The position numbers and the translations under genes were made by a program. Below the pieces are notes generated by a model. The model saw only the letters and a program-made list of their open reading frames with translations, did not search any database and was not told the origin of the DNA. Positions 1 through 7,791 of a stretch of DNA of 46,026 nt are shown here, piece by piece. Positions within the stretch are counted from its first letter, which is position 1; each line of letters begins with the position of its first letter. This DNA is from Alphaproteobacteria bacterium (GTDB lineage Bacteria; Pseudomonadota; Alphaproteobacteria; Caulobacterales; Caulobacteraceae), in assembly GCA_018820205.1 (NCBI GenBank), contig JAHJOK010000018.1, forward strand, positions 1 to 46,026, written 5' to 3'.

Positions 1-337
1 CCAGAACGGCCTCGGACGGTCGGCACAGGCCGACACCGAGAGGACTGACGACGATCGGGCGATTGAGCAGGATCGGATGGGCCTCGATCGCATCGAGCAA
101 CTGATCGTCTGTCAGGCCCGGGTCCTCGAGGCCCAGTTCGGCGAAGGGCGTGCCCTTCTCGCGTAACAGGTCGCGCAGCGGCTTGCCGGCCCGTTCGGCC
201 AGCCAGGCGACCATGGCCCGCGACGGGGGCGTCTTCAGATACTCGACGACATGCGGCTCGATGCCGACATGGCGAATGAGCTCCAGCGCGTTGCGCGAAG
301 TCCCGCAGGCGGGGTTGTGATAGATGACGATGTCCAC
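1..337 (-). CDS. arsC: Arsenate reductase, glutaredoxin-coupled ArsC type (C-terminus outside window)
   Basis: The reverse strand reads VDIVIYHNPACGTSRNALEL from a GTG at 337. NPxCGTSRN is the ArsC active-site signature, with the catalytic Cys at about residue 11. Later blocks GTPFAELGLED and HPILLNRPIVV are the usual ArsC C-terminal features. The family reduces arsenate to arsenite in the cytoplasm with glutathione/glutaredoxin. About 112 codons are visible; the usual length is about 115-140, so only the tail is lost. The GTG is chosen because GAGGAT, overlapping the arsR stop, lies just upstream, and the gap to arsR is 7 bases. The two genes form an arsR-arsC operon, so induction by arsenite through ArsR is inferred. 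Confidence 0.93.
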   Translation of the reverse strand, partial: MDIVIYHNPACGTSRNALELIRHVGIEPHVVEYLKTPPSRAMVAWLAERAGKPLRDLLREKGTPFAELGLEDPGLTDDQLLDAIEAHPILLNRPIVVSPLGVGLCRPSEAVL

Positions 338-344
338 GGGATCC

Positions 345-680
345 TCAGGGGCAGCAGGGTGCGAGTTCGGCCAGCAGGGGCTCGCACAGGTCCGCCCTGC
401 CCTCGCAGCAGTCCTTGAACAGGAAGAGGACCAGGTTTCGGAACCGGTCCAGGTCGGCCCGGTAGATGATCGACCGGCTGCGCCGCTGCGACTTGATCAG
501 ACCCGCGCGGGTCAGGACCCCGAGATGAGACGACAGGGTGTTCGCCGGGATCGCCAGATGATTGGAGATCTCACCGGCCGGCAGACCGTCGGGTTCGTGA
601 CGCACGAGGAGGCGAAACGCCTCCAGCCGCGTCGATTGCGCCAAGGCGGCGAGAGCGAGAATCGAGACTTCGGTTTCCAT
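345..680 (-). CDS. arsR: ArsR-family metalloregulatory repressor
   Basis: This 111-residue winged-helix protein has a recognition region around residues 35-65 (GEISNHLAIPANTLSSHLGV) and a wing at 66-74. Cysteines cluster late: C91-C92, C99 and C109-C110. The classical ArsR alpha-3 CVC motif is absent. As(III) sensing through C-terminal cysteines is known from other ArsR lineages, so these are inferred ligands. It stands first in a two-gene operon with arsC. The ATG sits inside a TCCATA...TATGGA inverted repeat, a likely autoregulatory operator. ArsR assignment is firm; the arsenic specificity rests on the neighbour. Confidence 0.9.
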   Translation of the reverse strand: METEVSILALAALAQSTRLEAFRLLVRHEPDGLPAGEISNHLAIPANTLSSHLGVLTRAGLIKSQRRSRSIIYRADLDRFRNLVLFLFKDCCEGRADLCEPLLAELAPCCP

Positions 681-705
681 AGTTCCGAATTAGTCGAAGT
701 ATGGA
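676..705. promoter_or_regulatory. Inverted repeat over the arsR start codon (candidate ArsR operator)
   Basis: TCCATA (676-681) and TATGGA (700-705) are exact inverted repeats separated by 18 bases. The left arm contains the arsR start codon read on the minus strand. Placement at the start of a self-regulated repressor gene suggests an operator; binding is inferred. Confidence 0.45.
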
Positions 706-730
706 TATGTGCAACCGGTTTGGGCTCGTC

Positions 731-754
731 GTGGGATATCGACCGTGATCCCAC
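731..754. repeat. Perfect 7-bp inverted repeat in the arsR/DUF6932 divergent gap
   Basis: GTGGGAT (731-737) and ATCCCAC (748-754) are exact inverted repeats around a 10-base spacer. No T-run follows, so a terminator is unlikely. It could be a second protein-binding site in the 110-base divergent region. Confidence 0.4.
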
Positions 755-774
755 CGCCACTGGACTTTTATCCA

Positions 775-794
775 ACACAACGATATTGTTGTGT
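775..794. promoter_or_regulatory. 20-bp palindrome, candidate operator of the XRE/ImmA operon
   Basis: ACACAACGATATTGTTGTGT pairs at 9 of 10 positions across its centre. It overlaps a possible promoter, TGGACT (761-766), 17 bases, TATTGT (784-789), and the GTG at 791. This is the layout expected for autorepression by the XRE protein encoded two cistrons on. A transcript starting near 797 would be almost leaderless. Confidence 0.55.
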
Positions 795-1264
795 CTATGA
801 TCCCTATGTTGATCGATGTTGGCTCTGGCGCGCCTTGGGCGGTTCTCCCTCCCGGAATCCATGACGTCACGATCGCGGACATCGCGGACAGGTTCGCCAC
901 GACGCCTCACCGGCGTTGGCTGTTCGAGGGATTCCTGAGAGTGGTGGAGGCATTGGAGGCGGCGAACTGCCCTGCCATCTACCTCGACGGCAGCTTCACC
1001 ACAGCCAAGGACCATCCCGGCGACTTCGACGGTTGCTGGGATCACACGGGCATGGACTTCACCAAGCTCGACCCGGTGCTGAAGGATTTCTCCGGCAAGC
1101 GAGAAGCCCAAAAGGCGAAGTATCTGGGGGAGATGTTCCCGGCCTTCGCTCCAAACGGAGCCTCCGGAACCTTCCTCGGATTCTTTCAGATCGAGAAATT
1201 CTCCGGCCAGCCAAAGGGCATTCTGAGACTCACGCTCCCCATCCCGAAAGGGGCGACGACATGA
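791..1264 (+). CDS. DUF6932-type protein with nucleotidyltransferase-like motif
   Basis: This 157-residue protein resembles DUF6932, judged from memory of the family. Residues 65-80 read LDGSFTTAKDHPGDFD. G67-S68, nine residues, then D78-F79-D80 fits the hG[GS]x9-13Dh[DE]h signature of the minimal nucleotidyltransferase superfamily. That superfamily includes toxins such as MenT/AbiEii and the MNT antitoxins. Nucleotidyl transfer is inferred only. The start is GTG 791 or ATG 797; the second is favoured if transcription begins downstream of the palindrome. Its last four bases overlap the next gene (ATGA), so the two are translationally coupled. It is first in a three-gene operon on an integrase-bearing island. 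Confidence 0.75.
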   Translation: MSMIPMLIDVGSGAPWAVLPPGIHDVTIADIADRFATTPHRRWLFEGFLRVVEALEAANCPAIYLDGSFTTAKDHPGDFDGCWDHTGMDFTKLDPVLKDFSGKREAQKAKYLGEMFPAFAPNGASGTFLGFFQIEKFSGQPKGILRLTLPIPKGATT

Positions 1265-2523
1265 TCACCAACGAGAAACAGTACCGATCCACCCGCACGG
1301 CGCTCGACACCCTCAAGGCGGTCGCCGGGAAGCCCCCCCCGACGGATGCCGATCCGGCTTTCACCGCCATCGTCCGTGACGCCCTCGCCAGCCAGATCGC
1401 GGAACTCCAGGAATCGCTGGACCTGTTCGATCAACTGCGGGCGGGGACCATCACCCAGTTTTCAGCTGCCCGACTGTCCGATTTGCCAGACAGCCTTATC
1501 CGAGCGCGTATCGCGCGCGGAATGAGCCAGAAGGATCTCGGCGACGCGTTGGGGCTGAAAGAACAGCAGATCCAGCGCTACGAAGCTGAACGATACCGCT
1601 CAGCCAGTCTCGACCGCCTCGTCGAAGTCTCAGACGCGCTCGGCGTGCGGATCGAGAACCGCGCATCGCTTGTCGGCGACCCGACTCTAACGACAGTGGA
1701 TTCGTCAGACTGGCGGGCCTTCCCCATCGCGGAAATGTGGAAACGGGGCTGGTTCGAGGACTTCTCCGGCACCATGGCCGAGGCGCGCAAATCCGCCGAT
1801 CATCTGGTCCCGGCCTTCATGCGCGGCGGCCATGGCGCATTCGCGCCAGTCGCCCTGCACCGCAAGTCCGTTCGCTCTGGCGGCGCAATCCACGAAGCGG
1901 CGATCATCGCCTGGGAGGCCCGCGTCCGACATCTGGCCGATCGCAATCCGCCCGCCGTGACCTTTGATCGCGATGCAATCGACGACGCCTGGCTGGCCGA
2001 CCTCGTCGCCTTTACGCTCGATCCTGAAGGTCCAGTGCGAGCGGTCGATCATCTGCGACGCATCGGTATCGTTCTGGTCATTGAGCGCCACCTTCCGGGG
2101 ACGCTCCTCGATGGCGCCGCCCTTTACACTCAAGACGGCTACGGTTTGGTCGCTCTAACCCTGCGCCATGACCGACTGGACAATTTCTGGTTCACTCTGT
2201 TCCACGAAATCGGACACCTGAAGCTTCACATCGGGCAGGCCAGGGCCTTCGCCGCGATCTTCGACGACACCGAAAGCCCGGCAAACAGCGCGCATGAAGA
2301 GGAGGCGGATCTTTTCGCCCAAGAAGCTCTGTTGCCTAGGGCGAAATGGGATGTCGCGGTCTCAAGATTCTCGCGAACTGAGAAGTCGGTCCTGACCGAC
2401 GCGAAGCGCTTCGGGGTCGGCCCGGCGGTCATTGCCGGCCGGGTGCGGCGCGAGGCGGGGGACTATACCCTGCTGCGCGCCATGGTCGGCTCAGGCGACG
2501 TCCGTCGGCAATTCGGTCTGTGA
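1261..2523 (+). CDS. XRE HTH - ImmA/IrrE-type zinc metallopeptidase fusion
   Basis: The 420-residue protein has a coiled region at about 35-60, an XRE helix-turn-helix at about 78-132 (RGMSQKDLGDALGLKEQQIQ) and a C-terminal ImmA/IrrE domain. The zinc motif HEIGH is at 315-319, followed by acidic EEEAD at 346-350. ImmA-like enzymes cleave or inactivate cognate repressors, as in ICEBs1; here repressor and protease lie in one chain. The frame is open further upstream, but ATG 1261, overlapping the previous stop, is the natural start. Expected roles are operon autoregulation and sensing, perhaps as the antitoxin or switch of the cassette. The domains are seen; the role is inferred. Confidence 0.9.
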   Translation: MITNEKQYRSTRTALDTLKAVAGKPPPTDADPAFTAIVRDALASQIAELQESLDLFDQLRAGTITQFSAARLSDLPDSLIRARIARGMSQKDLGDALGLKEQQIQRYEAERYRSASLDRLVEVSDALGVRIENRASLVGDPTLTTVDSSDWRAFPIAEMWKRGWFEDFSGTMAEARKSADHLVPAFMRGGHGAFAPVALHRKSVRSGGAIHEAAIIAWEARVRHLADRNPPAVTFDRDAIDDAWLADLVAFTLDPEGPVRAVDHLRRIGIVLVIERHLPGTLLDGAALYTQDGYGLVALTLRHDRLDNFWFTLFHEIGHLKLHIGQARAFAAIFDDTESPANSAHEEEADLFAQEALLPRAKWDVAVSRFSRTEKSVLTDAKRFGVGPAVIAGRVRREAGDYTLLRAMVGSGDVRRQFGL

Positions 2524-2533
2524 GGCAACCGCC

Positions 2534-3613
2534 ATGGTGATCACCCCCAAACATTACGTCCCGGTCTTGCGCTGGCGCATGGGCGAGTATCAGGCGCTGC
2601 TCAAGCTGGACGCCTCCCGCAAGCCGTTCGTAGTGCCCCTTATCGAGGTGCTCGAGCCCGATTTCGATTTCGAGAAATGGATTCCCAAGAAGAACCTCGA
2701 CGACCACCTGTCGACTTTCGGCGCACAGCTGCAAAGGAAATGGGCGGACCGTCCTGCCCTGCTCGACGGTCGTCAACTCCCTCCGGCCAGCCGGATGGCC
2801 GACGGGCGGCACCCGATGACCTTCCTGTTCGGTGAGGCCCGTGCACTCGGCAATGTCATGACCCCTGTGGTCGCCCTCGACAATGACGTCGACTACAAGG
2901 TCGCCGTCCGCGACATCCATGCCATCGACCAGAGGGGTGTTGTCCTTCGTTGTACCCTAGACGAGGCTCTGGACCCTGATTTCGACAAGAACCTCGCCGT
3001 CCTGCTAGCTGGGCTCGGGCTCGGTCTTGTGCAGGTCGACATCATCCTCGATCTGAGAGCGCCCACCTATGAGCCGCTGGCGGGGCTGGTCGGGGTCGTC
3101 CAGGCTGCGTTGTCCGGGTCGGCTTCGATCGCCGCCGCCCGCAGCGTTGTTGTTCTTGGCGCCTCCTTCCCCGACACCCTCGCCCATCTCAAGCTGCCGT
3201 TAGAGACCCTCCCTCGCGGCGAATGGCGGCTTTACAAAGCCTTGATCGCAGCCTTGGCTCCATCTGCACGTCGTCCCGCCTTCGGCGACTACGCCGTCGC
3301 CGCTACAACCTTCGCAAAAGGCGACATGCGTTTCATGAGGGGTGCCCCCAATGTCCGCTATGCGGTCAACGACAATTGGATCGTGGCCCGGCGCAAGCGA
3401 AAGAAGGGCGAGACCAACCAGGCCTATCCCGGTCTTTGCGCACTGATCACCGGGTCGGGCCAATACCGCGGCAAGGGCCATTCCGCGGGTGGAGACTACA
3501 TCAAGGACTGCGAGACCGGAGCGGCCTCGCGCGGCAATCCAACGACGTGGAAATGGGTCGCCACCAATCACCACATCACTGTAGTGCTGGACGGTCTCGC
3601 CACATTGCCCTGA
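2534..3613 (+). CDS. Beta family (sce7725-like) protein
   Basis: This 359-residue protein opens with YVPVLRWRMGEYQALLKLD and VPLIEVLEPDFDFEKW, the hallmark N-terminus of the Beta protein family (Pfam Beta_protein, found in phages and islands; also named sce7725). The rest has alternating hydrophobic strands and helices like a TIM-type barrel, e.g. VQVDIILDLRA and SVVVLGASF. No catalytic motif is known to me and biochemical function is unknown. ATG 2534 has GAGG upstream within the preceding TGAGG stop context, and the gap is 10 bases, so it is the third cistron. Its last 38 bases overlap tail-to-tail with the sce7726-like gene, the usual partner of this family. Confidence 0.82.
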   Translation: MVITPKHYVPVLRWRMGEYQALLKLDASRKPFVVPLIEVLEPDFDFEKWIPKKNLDDHLSTFGAQLQRKWADRPALLDGRQLPPASRMADGRHPMTFLFGEARALGNVMTPVVALDNDVDYKVAVRDIHAIDQRGVVLRCTLDEALDPDFDKNLAVLLAGLGLGLVQVDIILDLRAPTYEPLAGLVGVVQAALSGSASIAAARSVVVLGASFPDTLAHLKLPLETLPRGEWRLYKALIAALAPSARRPAFGDYAVAATTFAKGDMRFMRGAPNVRYAVNDNWIVARRKRKKGETNQAYPGLCALITGSGQYRGKGHSAGGDYIKDCETGAASRGNPTTWKWVATNHHITVVLDGLATLP

Positions 3614-4169
3614 TCTTGAGGGTGTGACGCACGCGCGCCGAGAGGAGCCGGCGCGACATCGCCTTGGCAAGTAGCTGATAGAGTTCCTCACGCGGGCCGC
3701 GCAGGCTGCGCTCGGGATAATCGAGCTCGCGCAGGATCTGGACCGCCTCGGGACGCCAGAGCAGGCGGGCGAGGGTCACCGGGTCCGTCGATCGATTAAT
3801 ATGCTCCTCGCGCATACGCCGCAGGGCCACCTCCCCGTTGGCGAACCGGGTCGCGACCACCACCCCCCACCAGTCCGGCAGAAGATCACGCGCCGCCTCC
3901 AGATGTCGGTCGGCGACAATCAACGACGCCTTGTCGACGACTTCGCCATAGGCGGCGACTTGGGCCGGCAAGCGGGTGAGCGTGTCCGCCTCCGCTTTGA
4001 TCTCAAGGCCGCGGATGTGACCGTTGATGACGGCGATATCCACGCGGCAGGCGCCGTGATCGAGGCCGAGTTCGTCAATCACCAGCGTGTCGGCGCAACG
4101 GATGGCAGGCCCGAGCATGCGCGCATAGACCGCGCGTCGTACATCGCCATCCTTAAGAAGACTCGCCAT
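3576..4169 (-). CDS. sce7726 family protein, PD-(D/E)XK nuclease-like
   Basis: From ATG 4169 the protein has 197 residues. Residues 42-74 read RVDIAVING, GLEIKAEADTLTRLPAQ and Y, matching the sce7726 family core. D44, E56 and K58 form a plausible PD-(D/E)XK triad (D...ExK), and R66 and Q70 follow as in the family. A DNA-cleaving role is inferred. A longer reading from TTG 4217 is possible but has no good start context. The gene converges on the Beta gene and overlaps it by 38 bases. sce7725 and sce7726 take their names from neighbouring Sorangium loci, which supports functional pairing. Confidence 0.8.
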   Translation of the reverse strand: MASLLKDGDVRRAVYARMLGPAIRCADTLVIDELGLDHGACRVDIAVINGHIRGLEIKAEADTLTRLPAQVAAYGEVVDKASLIVADRHLEAARDLLPDWWGVVVATRFANGEVALRRMREEHINRSTDPVTLARLLWRPEAVQILRELDYPERSLRGPREELYQLLAKAMSRRLLSARVRHTLKIRAMWRDRPALQ

Positions 4170-4437
4170 GGACCGGGAATAGCGCCGCAGAATCCCTCTC
4201 CGCAAGCCGTTACCCAACCGATGTGGAGATTACGGACGCCACCGCACGCCTCACCAACGTCTGGGATGAGGCAATAGCCGTCACCCGCACGGATCAATGT
4301 GGGCCCGGGAACGGGCGCGAGGCTTTTCAGCTCGTGCAACCCGTACACCTTCGGCCGCAGATCACCGTGGGCGGATCTGCGCATGGCGCCCTCGCCGGCT
4401 TTCGGATTCCATCGAGTCGTTTTGTTAGGAGAGACCG

Positions 4438-4728
4438 ATGGCCCAGGCAGACCCGCCGTTGAGGCGCACGATCAAGAAGCCGCAGCTCCGCCAAATGGTG
4501 CCGTTGGCGGACAGCACCATTTGGGAGATGGAGCAGCGCGGTCAATTCCCGAGGCGCTTCCTCCTGACCCCCCGCTGCGTGGTGTGGGATCTGGCCGAGA
4601 TCGAGGCGTGGCTTGCGCTTCGCCGGGCCAAACCCATCCGTCGGGCGCCGCCACCCGACGTCCGCAAGCGCATCACACGCCCCGTCAGAGCCGAGGATCG
4701 AAGCGAGGACCGGCTGTCTCCGGGATAG
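4438..4728 (+). CDS. alpA: AlpA-family phage/island transcriptional regulator (excisionase-like)
   Basis: This 96-residue protein has the AlpA/MerR-like winged-helix pattern: LRQMVPLADSTIWEMEQRG, then FPRRFLLTPRCVVWDLAEIEAWL, residues about 16-60. The C-terminal 35 residues are basic and less conserved. AlpA proteins activate integrase genes or act as directionality factors of P4-type elements. A good ribosome site, GGAGAG, precedes ATG 4438. The 3' end overlaps the convergent integrase by 44 bases. The 268 bases upstream hold no convincing gene. Confidence 0.87.
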   Translation: MAQADPPLRRTIKKPQLRQMVPLADSTIWEMEQRGQFPRRFLLTPRCVVWDLAEIEAWLALRRAKPIRRAPPPDVRKRITRPVRAEDRSEDRLSPG

Positions 4729-5938
4729 CCAGAACCGGCGTGAACGACCGGCCTGCCTCCCAAGCGTCCACGGCGTCGGACCACTGCTGGGCCATGTGAC
4801 GCCGTTGGGCCTCGAACTCGGCCTTGTTGTACACGCCGCGCGACGACCGCTCCTCGTGGGCGAGACCTTTCTCGATCCAGTCGGAGTTGAAGCCCATCTC
4901 GTGCAGGAGCGTCGAGGCGGTCCGTCGCAGGTCGTGGACCGTGAAGGGCTCCAGGGGCAGGTCCCGCTCACGCGCCCGCTCCGCGATGGCGCTCGTCACC
5001 CGGTTGAAGGTCGCCCGCGACATCGGCGCATCGGCGTCGTAGCGCGAAGGCAGGATGTAGCGGGAGTTCCCGGCGCAGGTCTTCAGGGCGATCAGGATGT
5101 CGAGCATCTGGGTCGAGAGATAGACGTTGTGCGGCCGTGATCGCTTCATGCGTTCCTTGGGGATCGACCAGACGGCGTTGGCGAAATCGACCTCGTCCCA
5201 GACTCCATCCTGGAGCTCGCTCTTCCTGACCATGCTCAACAAAACGAACTTCAGGCCTAACCGGATCGTCGGCAGCGTCGCCACATCGCCCAGCAGGCTC
5301 AGCGCGATCCGGATTTCTGTCGGCGACAGCGCCCGATCGCGCGGTCGGAACGTGGCGATGGAGGCCGGTCCGACCCCGTCGGCCGGGTTGTCGATCTTCT
5401 CGCCATGCAGGATGGCGAAGGCGTAGATCTGTTTGACGATGTCGCGGACATGGACGGCCGTCGCCGGCGCCCCGCGGTCCACGATCGTCTTGCAATGGGC
5501 CCGCAGGTCACCCGGCGTGATCTCGCTGAGCAGCCGGTTCTCCCATTGCGGCAGGACCTCGCGGTTGAAGATCGACCGCCGCATGTTGCGGGTGCTGTCC
5601 GCCATAGGCGCGTGGTCCATCCACCTTTGCGCGACCTGGCCGAAGCTGCGCGCCTCCTTGAGCCGGCGCTTGGCGCGCTGCTTGTCGAGCGCCGGCGAGA
5701 CGCCCTCGGCGATCAGCCGTTTCGCGTCGATGAGCTTCTCCCGGGCCTTGGCGAGCGACAGGCCGGCGGGCCCGTAGGACCCGAAGGTCACCGTCTCGCG
5801 CCGTCCGTGGAAGCGATAGTCGTACTTGAATGAGATGCCGCCCGAGGCCGAAACCAGGAGGTACAATCCATCCCTGTCGGTCATTTTGTAAGATTTTGAT
5901 TTTGCGCGAATATTCCGCAATGCGGCGTCGGTAAGCAT
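4685..5938 (-). CDS. P4-type tyrosine integrase
   Basis: This 417-residue site-specific recombinase starts at ATG 5938; the open frame continues upstream without family-like sequence. The N-terminus MLTDAALRNIRAKSKSYKMT and GLYLLVSASGGISFKYDYR match the DUF4102 arm-binding domain (residues 1-90). A core-binding SAM-like domain follows at about 97-185. The catalytic residues are R238, H335-x-x-R338, H361 and Y370 (RGVYNK), so the enzyme looks intact. It lies 290 bases from the guaA 3' end and points away from it. This matches islands integrated at guaA. It converges with alpA. Confidence 0.94.
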   Translation of the reverse strand: MLTDAALRNIRAKSKSYKMTDRDGLYLLVSASGGISFKYDYRFHGRRETVTFGSYGPAGLSLAKAREKLIDAKRLIAEGVSPALDKQRAKRRLKEARSFGQVAQRWMDHAPMADSTRNMRRSIFNREVLPQWENRLLSEITPGDLRAHCKTIVDRGAPATAVHVRDIVKQIYAFAILHGEKIDNPADGVGPASIATFRPRDRALSPTEIRIALSLLGDVATLPTIRLGLKFVLLSMVRKSELQDGVWDEVDFANAVWSIPKERMKRSRPHNVYLSTQMLDILIALKTCAGNSRYILPSRYDADAPMSRATFNRVTSAIAERARERDLPLEPFTVHDLRRTASTLLHEMGFNSDWIEKGLAHEERSSRGVYNKAEFEAQRRHMAQQWSDAVDAWEAGRSFTPVLAIPETAGPRFDPRL

Positions 5939-5952
5939 GCCGATTTCACTCC

Positions 5953-6060
5953 AAAAGACCGTCAGCGGCTTTCGGGGTCTTTCGGAGACTTTTTCCTCAG
6001 CAAACACAGACGCTTGCTTCGGAAAAAGACCGTCAGGACACCTCAAGCCCCCTGACGGTA
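5953..6060. repeat. Repeat cluster upstream of the integrase (possible arm or AlpA sites)
   Basis: AAAAGACCGTCAG occurs twice in direct orientation, at 5953-5965 and 6024-6036. An inverted CTGACGG lies at 6052-6058. CTTTTTCC (5989-5996) and GGAAAAAG (6021-6028) form an inverted pair. Such clusters near integrase genes often bind integrase N-domains or AlpA/Xis proteins; that role is inferred. The remainder of 5939-6228 contains no gene that I recognise. Confidence 0.5.
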
Positions 6061-6228
6061 TGGAGCGGACTCGCCTGGGGCAACGGGGGGGGCGGCTGTC
6101 AGAGAGACCGACGTGACGAACCGCTGCCCCTCGAAAGGTATCGAGAGACCTGGAACGCATTTATCTTGTAAGTCAGTGATTTAGTGGTGGTTTCGGAAGT
6201 GCCGTCGAATGATCTCGAAGGCCCCGAA

Positions 6229-7791
6229 TTATTCCCACTCGATGGTGCCCGGCGGCTTGGACGTGACGTCGTAGACGACCCGGTTTACGCCCCGGACCTC
6301 GTTGACGATCCGCGTGGCGCATTTGCCGAGGACGTCCCAGGGGAACTCGAAGAAGTCGGCGGTCATGCCGTCGGTGGACGACACGGCGCGCAGGGCCAGG
6401 ACTTTCTCATAGGTCCGCGCGTCGCCCATCACGCCGACGGTCTTGACCGGCAGCAGGACCGCGAAGGCCTGCCAGATCTTGTCGTAGAGGCCGGCCTTGC
6501 GGATCTCGTCCAGATAGATGGCGTCGGCCTGTTGCAGGGTCTCCACCGCGTCCTGCGTGATCTCGCCGGGGATGCGGATGGCCAGGCCCGGGCCGGGGAA
6601 GGGGTGGCGGCCCACGAAGGCGTCGGTCAGGCCCAGTTCGCGGCCCAGGGCCCGGACCTCGTCCTTGAACAGTTCGCGCAGCGGCTCGACCAGCTTCAGC
6701 TTCATATAGTCGGGCAGGCCGCCGACATTGTGGTGGCTCTTTATCACATGGGCCTTGCCGCTGGACGAGGACACGCTCTCGATCACGTCGGGATAGAGGG
6801 TCCCTTGGGCGAGGAATTCGGCGCCCTCGATCTTGGCGGCCTCGCGGTCGAAGATCTCGATGAAGACGCGGCCGATGGTCTTGCGCTTGGTCTCGGGGTC
6901 CGACTGACCGGCCAGTTCGCCGAGGAATTCCTTCGACGCATCAACGTGGATCAGGGGGATGTTGTAGTGCTCGCGAAAGAGCTGGGTGACCTGGGTCGCC
7001 TCGTCCTTGCGCAGCAGGCCGGTGTCGACGAAGACGCAGGTCAGCTGGTCGCCGATGGCCTCATGGATCAGGACGGCCGCGACCGATGAGTCGACGCCGC
7101 CCGACAGGCCGCAGATCACCTTGGCCGAGCCGACCTGTTCGCGGATCTGGGCGATCTTCTCGTCGCGATAGGCGGCCATGGTCCAGTCGCCCTTCAGCCC
7201 GGCGATGCCGTGGGTGAAGTTCTTCAGCATCTGGTGGCCACGCGGGGTGTGCATGACTTCCGGATGGAATTGAACGCCATAGAAGCGTCTCTTCTCATCG
7301 GCGATGACGGCATAGGGCGAACCCGGCGAAGACGCGACGACGTCGAAGCCCTCCGGGATGGCGACGATCTTGTCGCCGTGGCTCATCCAGACGGTCTCGT
7401 CCTCGCCGACCGGGGCCAGATTGGCCAGCAGGGGCGAGGTCTTCTGGACGGTGATCTCGGCGCGGCCGAACTCGCGGGTGTGGCCGCCCTCGACCTTGCC
7501 GCCCAGCTGCTCGCACATCGTCATCTCGCCGTAGCAGATGCCCAGCACCGGCACGCCCGCCTCGAACACGCCCTGCGGCGCGCGGGGGCTGCCCTCTTCG
7601 TGGACGCTTTCGGGACCGCCCGACAGGATGATGGCCGCCGGGCTCATGGCCTGAAGCGCGGCCTCGGCCTTCGAATACGGATGGATTTCGCAATAGACAT
7701 TGGCCTCGCGCAGACGCCGCGCGATCAGCTGCGTCACCTGGCTGCCGAAATCAACGATCAGAACCTTCTGGTGATCGGTCTGGGCGGTCAT
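6229..7791 (-). CDS. guaA: GMP synthase (glutamine-hydrolysing)
   Basis: The 520-residue protein converts XMP, ATP and glutamine to GMP in the cytoplasm. The class I amidotransferase domain comes first, with nucleophile C86 in GICYGEM and HPE in GVQFHPEV near 175. The ATP-pyrophosphatase domain has the P-loop [12 protein letters not shown] near 230. The dimerisation domain ends in the canonical GTIEWE. It is the last gene of a leftward operon beginning with guaB, and its ATG overlaps the nucleosidase stop (ATGA). The 3' end is probably the attachment site of the neighbouring island. The end of the protein is intact. Confidence 0.99.
   Translation of the reverse strand: MTAQTDHQKVLIVDFGSQVTQLIARRLREANVYCEIHPYSKAEAALQAMSPAAIILSGGPESVHEEGSPRAPQGVFEAGVPVLGICYGEMTMCEQLGGKVEGGHTREFGRAEITVQKTSPLLANLAPVGEDETVWMSHGDKIVAIPEGFDVVASSPGSPYAVIADEKRRFYGVQFHPEVMHTPRGHQMLKNFTHGIAGLKGDWTMAAYRDEKIAQIREQVGSAKVICGLSGGVDSSVAAVLIHEAIGDQLTCVFVDTGLLRKDEATQVTQLFREHYNIPLIHVDASKEFLGELAGQSDPETKRKTIGRVFIEIFDREAAKIEGAEFLAQGTLYPDVIESVSSSSGKAHVIKSHHNVGGLPDYMKLKLVEPLRELFKDEVRALGRELGLTDAFVGRHPFPGPGLAIRIPGEITQDAVETLQQADAIYLDEIRKAGLYDKIWQAFAVLLPVKTVGVMGDARTYEKVLALRAVSSTDGMTADFFEFPWDVLGKCATRIVNEVRGVNRVVYDVTSKPPGTIEWE

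Larger units (their letters stand above)
775..6231. mobile_element. guaA-proximal part of an integrative genomic island
   Basis: An intact integrase, an AlpA regulator and a four-gene putative defence cassette lie directly downstream of guaA. The 3' end of guaA is an established attachment site for islands with this integrase class. The right junction is probably the guaA 3' end near 6229-6250. I could not find a second copy of that sequence in 1-6228, so the left end is probably outside the window. The ars genes may also be cargo; the left coordinate given is only the start of the cassette operon. Confidence 0.6.

Noticed and set aside
916..1260. N-terminal extension of the XRE-ImmA protein to 535 residues
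   Set aside because: It lies over the DUF6932 gene in another frame, has an unnatural composition, and ATG 1261 has a standard ATGA overlap.
4079..4384. 101-residue reverse frame upstream of the sce7726 gene
   Set aside because: No family resemblance, and its second half lies over the sce7726 gene in another frame.
1..6228. Left attachment repeat of the guaA island
   Set aside because: I searched by eye for ATTCCCACTCGATGGT-like sequence and found none; the end is probably outside the window.
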